Below, piece by piece: positions 1 to 5,007 of a DNA stretch of 7,561 nt. Positions within the stretch are counted from its first letter, which is position 1. Each line of letters begins with the position of its first letter. Location: assembly GCA_030681075.1 (NCBI GenBank), contig JAUXUE010000026.1:1-7561 (forward strand), read 5' to 3'. The DNA is from Candidatus Amesbacteria bacterium (lineage in GTDB: Bacteria > Patescibacteriota > Microgenomatia > CAZETR01 > Amesbacteraceae). The translations under genes were made by a program, and so were the position numbers. Under the pieces are notes generated by a model. That model searched no databases. It had not been told where the DNA came from and saw only the letters and a list, made by a program, of their open reading frames with translations.

Positions 1-59
1 GGAATTACTATCAATAATGATATTAGAAAATAGATATATTTGTATTTCAAAAGCTTCAT
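1..59 (-). CDS. secF: SecF, protein translocase subunit, N-terminal fragment (cut by window edge)
   Basis: An ATG at 59-57 opens a frame that stays open to the window edge: 19 complete codons reading MKLLKYKYIYFLISLLIVI. A short basic start followed by a hydrophobic helix is the usual SecF beginning (first transmembrane segment). The ATG lies one base after the secD stop (TAA, 63-61), and secF is the expected next gene after a separate secD. There is no Shine-Dalgarno sequence in the end of secD, so translation probably depends on reinitiation after secD (inference). SecF pairs with SecD in the membrane and uses the proton gradient to pull exported proteins through SecYEG. Too little is present to see the diagnostic periplasmic or C-terminal motifs, so the call rests on the N-terminus plus position. 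Confidence 0.75.
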   Translation of the reverse strand, partial: MKLLKYKYIYFLISLLIVI

Positions 60-60
60 A

Positions 61-1311
61 TTATTTGCGATAGACCAAATTTAACAAAAATTTGGTAACA
101 GTGATTGCTGAAAATAATGAAACCAAGACCCCAATTATCAAAGTCAGGGCAAAGCCACGGACAGATCCTGATCCAAACCAAAATAATATTCCAGCTGTCA
201 TAAGCGAGCTAATATTACTGTCCCGAATAGAATTCCAGGCCCTGTGAAAGCCCAGTTCTATAGCTGATAGTTTTGGTCTACCCCAAGCAAGTTCTTCTTT
301 GATACGTTCAAATATCAGAATGTTGGCATCGACAGCCATACCAATCGACAATATTAATCCTGCAATTCCAGCCAAGGTCAAAGTGATGGGAACCAATTTG
401 ATAACAGCCAATGACAAAAATACATAAAGAACTAGAGCAATATTGGCAAGTATACCCTTGACTCCATAATTGGCAATCATAAATATGCAGACAACTAGTA
501 AACCAATTGCACCTGCATACAGACTTCTGGTAATAGAATCTGCACCCAAAGTTGCCCCTACATTACGTTGTTCTACTATTTTTATAGGAAGTGGAAGTGC
601 GCCGGCATTGAGCTGAATGACCAATTGCTTGGCTTCGTCTACTGTAAAATTCCCTGTAATTACTGCTTTACCGTCTGTAATGGCATTGCTGACATTGGGA
701 GCTGTTACGACTTTTTCGTCTAAAAATACAGCCAGGGGCTTATCAATATTTCTTTTGGTGATTTCGGCAAATTTCTTTCCGCCTTCTGGTGTAAATTCCA
801 AACCTACAGAAGATTTACCATTTCCAAACTGGACTTGAGCACGCTGTAGATCTGCTCCGGTCAAACCAGTCGCCACAAAGTCCGCTGCCGCGGATGGTGT
901 GGCCACTTTTGATTCTCTAAATTCCAATTGTGCGGTCTGACCAATTAGCTTTAGAGCATTGTCTATATCGGTAACTCCAGCCAGCTCTACCAATATTCGA
1001 TAATCATTGCCTACTTTTGATGTTTGTATTACCGGTTCTGAAACCCCCAGAGAATTGATTCTTCGCTCTATGTTTGCTTTTGTTGATTCCACCGCAGAGG
1101 ATTGATCAGAAGAATTGGAAATTTTGGACACATCCGCCTGATAGGCTAAATGCACCCCACCTTGCAAGTCTAACCCAAGCTTGAGATTTAAATCCCTATT
1201 GGGAAATGTTGGTCTATTCCAAGTCCAATTTTTTATTTTTATTTGACTAGGAAGATTAGCCCACAAAGAAATCAAGATTGCCGTCAAAACCAATATTATC
1301 CGAGTCTTCAT
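61..1311 (-). CDS. secD: SecD, protein translocase subunit
   Basis: SecD is an accessory subunit of the Sec translocon; with SecF it drives late steps of protein export using the proton motive force. The 416-residue product has an N-terminal membrane helix (about 4-20), the family motif LGLDLQGG at 45-52, a first extracytoplasmic domain to about residue 240 ending in LNAGALPLP (234-242), then GATLGADSI (252-260) and five C-terminal membrane helices. GMAVDANILIFERIKEE (324-340) contains Asp328, equivalent to the transmembrane Asp implicated in proton use. It is much shorter than the E. coli protein (about 615 residues) and lacks the extra periplasmic insertion, as in compact SecD proteins of other phyla. 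Its ATG overlaps the upstream stop in an ATGA (1311-1308), and an AGGAGG lies 10 nt upstream, the only strong Shine-Dalgarno sequence I found in the window. Confidence 0.97.
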   Translation of the reverse strand: MKTRIILVLTAILISLWANLPSQIKIKNWTWNRPTFPNRDLNLKLGLDLQGGVHLAYQADVSKISNSSDQSSAVESTKANIERRINSLGVSEPVIQTSKVGNDYRILVELAGVTDIDNALKLIGQTAQLEFRESKVATPSAAADFVATGLTGADLQRAQVQFGNGKSSVGLEFTPEGGKKFAEITKRNIDKPLAVFLDEKVVTAPNVSNAITDGKAVITGNFTVDEAKQLVIQLNAGALPLPIKIVEQRNVGATLGADSITRSLYAGAIGLLVVCIFMIANYGVKGILANIALVLYVFLSLAVIKLVPITLTLAGIAGLILSIGMAVDANILIFERIKEELAWGRPKLSAIELGFHRAWNSIRDSNISSLMTAGILFWFGSGSVRGFALTLIIGVLVSLFSAITVTKFLLNLVYRK

Positions 1312-1886
1312 GCTACCAAGTCCTCCTCATCTCCTACTATCATCACCCTACTACCAATAAGAATTGACAATAAAAACGGATCACGGCGAGTCCGCCTGAA
1401 TTTCAATTCTTCCAGTGTCATGGGTGTGTAGTTTATTGGCATACCTCTTTTTTCTTCCTCGGCATGTATTATATTCGATAATTCTCCTAAATCTACTACA
1501 CCAACTACCAATACGTCTACATCATCTGGCTTGAGACGAGGCTGATGGCGGACAAAATTACCTGAAAACATTACTAGATTCAAGTGTCCCAATTTGGATT
1601 TATTTTTCAAAATTGCATTACCAAGTCCAGTTACCTTCGCAATCATTGATAATAAATCTTGATAAAGTGGATAATCTTTACGAAACCAATAATACAATCT
1701 ATTACCCCTGGGTTCTTTTTTGACAATACCGCCTTTTTCTAAATGGGCCAATTCCCGCCGGACCGCATTGATTTCTTCTCCTGCTCTTCTGACCAAATCG
1801 CGCACATGATACATTTGGGTGACGTCGGATAGGAAAATTTCTAGGAGTTTGACGCGGGTTTTACTAATCATTAGGTCTGTAAGCAT
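1308..1886 (-). CDS. Winged-helix protein with degenerate nucleotidyltransferase domain
   Basis: The 192-residue product has two parts. Residues about 8-68 look like a winged helix-turn-helix: ISKTRVKLLEIFL, then HVRDLVRRAGEEINAVRRELAHLEKGGIV (a recognition-helix pattern), then a wing around RGNRLYYW (60-67). Residues about 100-185 resemble a minimal (MNT/COG1708-like) nucleotidyltransferase core: FSGNF (107-111), then DDVDVLVVG (121-129), which gives the D-x-D at 122/124. The usual G-S before the D-x-D is G109-N110, and the third acidic position appears to be Asn152, so catalysis is doubtful. The most likely role is a DNA-binding or sensory protein, but its target is unknown. The start is placed 6 nt after the upstream stop and the stop overlaps the secD ATG, so it sits inside the sec operon. 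Met6 is an alternative start, but MLTDLMISKTR fits relatives of this type better. No Shine-Dalgarno sequence is visible. Confidence 0.85.
   Translation of the reverse strand: MLTDLMISKTRVKLLEIFLSDVTQMYHVRDLVRRAGEEINAVRRELAHLEKGGIVKKEPRGNRLYYWFRKDYPLYQDLLSMIAKVTGLGNAILKNKSKLGHLNLVMFSGNFVRHQPRLKPDDVDVLVVGVVDLGELSNIIHAEEEKRGMPINYTPMTLEELKFRRTRRDPFLLSILIGSRVMIVGDEEDLVA
1322..1327 (-). promoter_or_regulatory. Strong ribosome binding site of secD
   Basis: AGGAGG on the minus strand, 10 nt before the secD ATG and inside the 3' end of the preceding CDS. It fixes the secD start and suggests that secD can be initiated independently of the upstream gene despite the 4-nt overlap. Other gene starts in the window lack a comparable sequence. 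Confidence 0.8.
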
Positions 1887-1892
1887 AACTGG

Positions 1893-3056
1893 TCACTTAT
1901 TATACTCTATTTGATTTCCATCGGGGACCAATTCAATCCAGGTCTGACCACGATTTAATAAAAGTTCCTTCCCACTATCCATATATTTGGTTCGCAAAGC
2001 AGGTGTTGCCTTGGTCCAAGTAGCACTTATAGCTTTACCATCCTGAAATACCAGCGCTTTACCAGTACCAACCACTTGATAGTCCATATGAAAATGCTCA
2101 TCTAATGGTCCAAATTCACGAACTAGTTGAACTATTACATTTTTGGCTCTGATCGGCTCATCTGTATTGAGATCAATTACTGGCTCACCCCCATTAAATC
2201 TCAAATAACTATTTGTAGGAGCATCGTATTTCCAACTTACACTATAGTCGGGCTTGCTTTTCCAAAAATCGAAACTTATTTCAGTTACATTACCCTTCTC
2301 GGTTCCATCTTCTTTGAATTTCCATTTGACAAATGATTTGTCCCATTCGCCGTCGTTTTGCCAATCGCGCTTGGCTGCCACTTTATACAACTGTTCTGTA
2401 AAACAGGCCATAGTGTGCTCGTAGGCCACTTCTTTATCCAGTCTGTTGGTCAGTCTGTGACAAGCTTTGAAATCCAGTCCAAATTGGTCCAGATCTTTGA
2501 TTTTGTTGCGTCTTATAAAACACAAGGCCTTTGCTCTCTCGTCTACCGTCGGATCATCACAATTTCCAGCTCCACCAACATGATTGTAAAGCGCGTCGTA
2601 TTCAGTCACTAATTTTGTATAATAAATTCGGGCACTCCTGACCGGAGCGAGCACTACTTCTTGGGTCGCTATGTCACAGAGAAACATACCCATTTGACGG
2701 GTGATTCCACCTTCAGCCACGGCTTCGTAGACAAGATCGGCAGACGACAAACCAGACAAAGGTCTGGAATCTAGACTATTTTCAATCATTACTGCCAAGG
2801 GTCGTCGGGCAGACCAAATATCTTTGTAATCCTTGGGATACATTAGTCCATTGAGTGGACATTCTTCGGTCCTGGGAATACTGGGATCTATTTTGGGCTT
2901 TTTTACTTTTTCGTTTTTGACAATATTTGTTCCTTCTGGCGACAACAACTTTTCTGACTTATTACTCAATAATTTAGCAATACCCCACGACAAACCGGTA
3001 GATGAGACAAATAAAGTTAAGGCCAAGATTATATAAATAATAATTTTTTTATTCAT
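1893..3056 (-). CDS. DUF3048 domain protein (YerB-like), membrane-anchored and exported
   Basis: The 387-residue protein starts with a basic N-terminus and one hydrophobic helix (about 4-29), followed by a Lys-rich linker and a large extracytoplasmic part. The N-terminal DUF3048 region shows RRPLAVMIEN (84-93), SRPLSGLSSADLVYEAVAEG (97-116), PVRSAR (138-143), EYDALYNHVGG (152-162) and AYEHTM (211-216). The C-terminal half has NVIVQ (306-310) and a final beta-rich part with RGQTWIELVPDG (369-380). B. subtilis YerB is the best-known relative; it is a lipoprotein of unclear function. Here there is no lipobox Cys, so the anchor looks like an uncleaved helix. Six cysteines (66, 127, 166, 179, 199, 218) all lie outside the membrane, which suggests disulfides (inference). 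The start overlaps the DUF4446 stop as ATGA. No clear Shine-Dalgarno sequence is seen, so translational coupling is likely. The biochemical role is unknown. Confidence 0.92.
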   Translation of the reverse strand: MNKKIIIYIILALTLFVSSTGLSWGIAKLLSNKSEKLLSPEGTNIVKNEKVKKPKIDPSIPRTEECPLNGLMYPKDYKDIWSARRPLAVMIENSLDSRPLSGLSSADLVYEAVAEGGITRQMGMFLCDIATQEVVLAPVRSARIYYTKLVTEYDALYNHVGGAGNCDDPTVDERAKALCFIRRNKIKDLDQFGLDFKACHRLTNRLDKEVAYEHTMACFTEQLYKVAAKRDWQNDGEWDKSFVKWKFKEDGTEKGNVTEISFDFWKSKPDYSVSWKYDAPTNSYLRFNGGEPVIDLNTDEPIRAKNVIVQLVREFGPLDEHFHMDYQVVGTGKALVFQDGKAISATWTKATPALRTKYMDSGKELLLNRGQTWIELVPDGNQIEYNK

Positions 3057-3403
3057 TTTAATTTTTGTAAAGCTTCTTTTAATCCTTTTGTCTCTTCATC
3101 AGATAGTGGTTGATCTGGAAGTCCGCCCGATACTGGCTTGGTATAAAAGCGGGTCAATCCCCGCCCATGCAGTCCGGTCAAGACCACGCCGTTTTTGTGC
3201 ATGTCCAATAATGTTAACACAAAACTATGGTGTCCGCCAACTTCAGAAAACGGATTGAAGCGCACCAGACTCCAACCAAAAACAGGCAGATTTACTGCAC
3301 TGATTATTTTTGATTTTTGCTTTGATAAATATATTAATAAAACCGTCAAAGACACCAACCAAAATATATTTACAAAGATTAAAACTAACCAAAACCATGA
3401 CAT
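3053..3403 (-). CDS. DUF4446 family membrane protein
   Basis: The 116-residue protein has one N-terminal membrane helix (about 3-26), then a small soluble domain with the DUF4446 pattern: LVRFNPFSEVGGHHSFVLTL (46-65), followed by a DMHKNGVVLTGLHGR stretch, YTKPVSGG (87-94) and an acidic LSDEE segment (100-104). Family members are small membrane proteins of unknown function. It is the first gene of the operon that continues to secD/secF. The ATG at 3403 lies 7 nt after a TAAAAT -10 element, so the mRNA may begin at or one base before the start codon (leaderless, inference), and no Shine-Dalgarno sequence is present. A second ATG (3398-3396) is out of frame and is not the start. Confidence 0.85.
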   Translation of the reverse strand: MSWFWLVLIFVNIFWLVSLTVLLIYLSKQKSKIISAVNLPVFGWSLVRFNPFSEVGGHHSFVLTLLDMHKNGVVLTGLHGRGLTRFYTKPVSGGLPDQPLSDEETKGLKEALQKLK

Positions 3404-3425
3404 ATCTATTATTTTATGCTAATAT
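3397..3425 (+). promoter_or_regulatory. Divergent promoter for the 65-residue membrane protein
   Basis: ATGACA (3397-3402), a 17-nt spacer and TAATAT (3420-3425), preceded by an extended -10 TG (3417-3418). The predicted transcript start, about 3432, lies within 2 nt of the ATG at 3434. The -35 element overlaps the start codon region of the opposite gene, so the two promoters probably exclude each other. Confidence 0.45.
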
Positions 3426-3440
3426 TTGGACAAATGGCAA
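3411..3440 (-). promoter_or_regulatory. Promoter of the DUF4446-DUF3048-secDF operon
   Basis: On the minus strand, TTGCCA (3440-3435), an 18-nt spacer and TAAAAT (3416-3411). The predicted start, about 7 nt downstream, coincides with the base before the ATG at 3403. It overlaps the divergent promoter for the plus-strand small membrane protein. Both hexamers match the sigma-70 consensus at most positions, but this is by eye only. Confidence 0.5.
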
Positions 3441-3631
3441 GCAAACATAAAAAAGGTCCTAGTTTTTATTCTCCGACTATTGAACTACCAGTGTCTCAAT
3501 TGCAGAAAGATCTGATCCGCACCTTTCTTATTACTCTATTTGTATTTGCACTATTGGGCGGTTTGTACTATTGGTTGGAGCGCGCTGGGGGCTGGAAGAT
3601 TCTAACGCAAGTATGGCAATACGGCCGATAG
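3434..3631 (+). CDS. Small single-pass membrane protein, unknown function
   Basis: The 65-residue product MASKHKKGPSFYSPTIEL... has a basic N-terminus (KHKK), a Pro-rich stretch with PTIELPVSQLQKDLIRT, one clear membrane helix (about residues 29-45, ITLFVFALLGGLYYW) and a short C-terminal tail. I do not recognise a named family. The basic N-terminus suggests that this side stays in the cytoplasm. I chose the ATG at 3434 over the in-frame ATG at 3416 because the latter lies within the predicted -10 element and its transcript would not include it. A weak GGA precedes the chosen start. Its 3' end overlaps the minus-strand DUF3096-like gene by 30 nt, tail to tail. Coding status is supported by the membrane-protein composition and the well-placed promoter. 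Confidence 0.7.
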   Translation: MASKHKKGPSFYSPTIELPVSQLQKDLIRTFLITLFVFALLGGLYYWLERAGGWKILTQVWQYGR

Positions 3632-3766
3632 CCCTGTAATAATAAAGTAGAAAGCTATCAAATAATTTAGAAGCTTGGGAAACATGAGTACCAAAACTCC
3701 AAAAATCAAAGAGATCAATCCCTGAAATGCGCCTCTATTTGAAAATAGTTCTGGTAATAATGACAT
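3602..3766 (-). CDS. DUF3096-like small membrane protein
   Basis: A 54-residue frame starts at ATG 3766-3764 and ends at TAG 3604-3602. The product begins MSLLPELFSNRGAFQG and continues as hydrophobic segments: LISLIFGVLVLMFP, then KLLNYLIAFYFIITGLSAVL. The pattern of a first helix ending in a Phe-Pro, then (K/R)LLNY and a second helix ending in a Thr/Val-Gly-Leu is that of DUF3096, a family of tiny two-helix membrane proteins of unknown role. The gene lies 21 nt downstream of rnpB on the same strand. Overlapping TATAAT elements at 3784-3779 and 3779-3774 could start a leaderless or near-leaderless mRNA, or it may be read through from rnpB, since no terminator is visible between them. Its last 30 nt overlap the end of the convergent plus-strand gene. 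Confidence 0.7.
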   Translation of the reverse strand: MSLLPELFSNRGAFQGLISLIFGVLVLMFPKLLNYLIAFYFIITGLSAVLPYLR

Positions 3767-3773
3767 AAGCCTA

Positions 3774-3784
3774 ATTATATTATA
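3774..3784 (-). promoter_or_regulatory. Overlapping TATAAT -10 elements before the DUF3096-like gene
   Basis: Two perfect TATAAT hexamers share one base (3784-3779 and 3779-3774). The downstream one predicts a start at about 3767, directly before the ATG at 3766. A TTACAA 18 nt upstream of it (3803-3798) lies inside the rnpB 3' region and is a poor -35 match. The elements fall in the A/T-rich tail directly after rnpB. Confidence 0.35.
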
Positions 3785-3787
3785 TAT

Positions 3788-4063
3788 GTCCGGAGGCTTG
3801 TAAGCCAGATTCTGTTTCTCGTGACCAATCTGTCTAATGCCCTCAAGCTTTATCAGTATCGGGGGTAGCTGCCCACTGAAATTCGGAGGTTGCTTTGGGG
3901 AGGATTGCTCGTTTCACCCGAGCTTTACCTCGGTTCGTCACTGTTGCTCTAACTAGCGCTTACGCGTGTCAGCTTACACTGACCACCCTGCTACCAAAAG
4001 TCTGGACTTTCCTCCCTACTTCGCCTTTACAGGCTACGCGGGGTAGGTCACCGACCTCCGGAC
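3788..4063 (-). ncRNA. rnpB: RNase P RNA (type A-like, compact)
   Basis: This RNA is the catalytic subunit of RNase P, which removes 5' leaders from pre-tRNAs. On the minus strand the core is clear: GAGGAAAGTCC near the 5' end (P4 5' strand/CR-I), GAGCAACAG in the middle, and ACAGAATCTGGCTTAC near the 3' end (P4 3' strand/CR-V). P1 is a perfect 9-bp pair of GTCCGGAGG (4063-4055) and CCTCCGGAC (3796-3788). P2 can be drawn as GTGACC with GGTCAC. P4 pairs CCAGA with TCTGG, where E. coli has C-G pairs. A P12-like hairpin, CCGAG-GTAAAG-CTCGG, follows. At about 276 nt it is shorter than E. coli RNase P RNA (377 nt) and seems to lack P13/P14. The ends are set from P1 and may differ by a few bases. 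The 5' 16 nt overlap the end of the permease CDS. Confidence 0.95.
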
Positions 4064-5007
4064 TTGTCAATTATATCAGTAAGTAGGACCCGGATGACAA
4101 CGATAATGGGAACTGCCAATATTGCACCAACCGGACCATTTAGCCTAAACCCAATCATCAAGCCCAATAAAACTATTGCCGGACTTACTCCGAGGGCGGA
4201 AGCCATAACCCGGGGAACCAGTAAATTGTTTTCAACGAGTTGCACACCCCAATACAAAGCACCAGTCCCGATGGCAACGATGGGATTGACAGTCAGTGCA
4301 ACCATAACAGCCGGAACAGCTGAGATCATAGGTCCAAAACTAGGAATTATTTCGAGTGTTCCAGCTAATACCGCCAGAGGTAAGGCACTATCCACACCCA
4401 ACAACAACAAGCCAATATAGGTCATGGCTCCAACTACAGTCATTAGAAGCAATTCTCCTCTCAGCCACGAACCCAGACTAAATTCTATCTTAGACACAGT
4501 CTTTTGCCATTTGTCAGGGATATATTTATTGAGAGATTTACGCTCCAAAAGAAAATAAAAAGTGATAACCATGGTTGTCAAGACATTTATGACATTACCA
4601 AACAATCCAAAAGTCAGTCTAAAGACATTTTCTGGAAGAGCACTCAGGACTGATAATAATTCTTTGGTAATTTCTTGCTGATGAGAGCTCAAAAATTCGA
4701 TTTGTGATATGGCATAGGGAATTTTGGAAATCAATCTGCTCGTTTGCTCAATCATAGTAGGCACCAAACCTGCAATTAAAAACCCAATAACAAGCCATAA
4801 TATTAAATACAATAATCCTATCGCTGCTATCCGGGGAAGTTTCCATTCTTGGAGTCTGTCGACTAGTGGACTAAGAGTGGCTGTCAAAACAGTAGAAATG
4901 AGAACCATGACTACAATATCACGAATAGTCATTAAAAACCACAAAAAACCAATAAATAGAGCGGTAAAGATTATGGTTTTATAGCTGATTTCAACTTTGC
5001 GTAGCAT
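4048..5007 (-). CDS. AI-2E family transporter (permease, PF01594-type)
   Basis: The 319-residue polytopic membrane protein has the family layout: two or three N-terminal helices (about 11-43, 61-84), an amphipathic soluble middle (about 85-130), then a C-terminal bundle. Matching landmarks are FYFLLERK (150-157), GSWLRGELLLM (179-189), LEIIPSFGPMISAVPA (218-233), ENNLLVPRVM (259-268) and GVSPAIVLLGLMIG (273-286), with GPVGAILAVP (291-300). The family includes TqsA (autoinducer-2 export) and Na+/H+ antiporters, so substrate cannot be assigned and no quorum-sensing role should be assumed. The start codon lies 37 nt inside the 3' end of miaA in another frame. A TGATATAAT (5025-5017) just upstream could give a 3-nt-leader mRNA; no Shine-Dalgarno sequence is present. 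Its last 16 nt are also the first 16 nt of rnpB. Confidence 0.93.
   Translation of the reverse strand: MLRKVEISYKTIIFTALFIGFLWFLMTIRDIVVMVLISTVLTATLSPLVDRLQEWKLPRIAAIGLLYLILWLVIGFLIAGLVPTMIEQTSRLISKIPYAISQIEFLSSHQQEITKELLSVLSALPENVFRLTFGLFGNVINVLTTMVITFYFLLERKSLNKYIPDKWQKTVSKIEFSLGSWLRGELLLMTVVGAMTYIGLLLLGVDSALPLAVLAGTLEIIPSFGPMISAVPAVMVALTVNPIVAIGTGALYWGVQLVENNLLVPRVMASALGVSPAIVLLGLMIGFRLNGPVGAILAVPIIVVIRVLLTDIIDKSGGR
4070..4100 (-). promoter_or_regulatory. rnpB promoter inside the permease CDS
   Basis: An extended -10, TGATATAAT (4078-4070), ends 6-7 nt before the first base of P1 (G4063), the expected distance for a transcript starting at the mature 5' end. A TTGTCA (4100-4095) lies 19 nt upstream of the hexamer, a long but possible spacing. 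The extended TG may compensate. The sequence also encodes Thr-Asp-Ile-Ile-Asp near the C-terminus of the permease. Confidence 0.6.

Noticed and set aside
1308..1886. Toxin-antitoxin (MNT/HEPN) module
   Set aside because: No HEPN-type partner gene is adjacent. The neighbours are DUF3048 and secD, joined by overlap and a 6-nt gap.
3416..3433. Upstream ATG (3416) for the plus-strand small membrane protein
   Set aside because: It lies inside the predicted -10 element and adds LIFGQ with no feature. The ATG at 3434 sits 2 nt after the predicted transcript start.
3895..4086. 63-codon plus-strand frame across the RNase P region
   Set aside because: It is antisense to a structured RNA gene with a complete core and P1, and its product has no protein-like pattern.
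4064..4420. 118-codon plus-strand frame opposite the AI-2E-type permease
   Set aside because: It is a shadow of the permease, whose family motifs are clear on the minus strand.
1308..5007. TGA recoded as glycine, as in some CPR lineages
   Set aside because: TGA ends the nucleotidyltransferase-like, DUF3048, DUF4446 and permease genes exactly where the next gene or RNA begins, so it acts as a stop.
4048..5007. Quorum-sensing (autoinducer-2) exporter
   Set aside because: The family name is historical and includes ion antiporters. Nothing in the window supports an AI-2 system.
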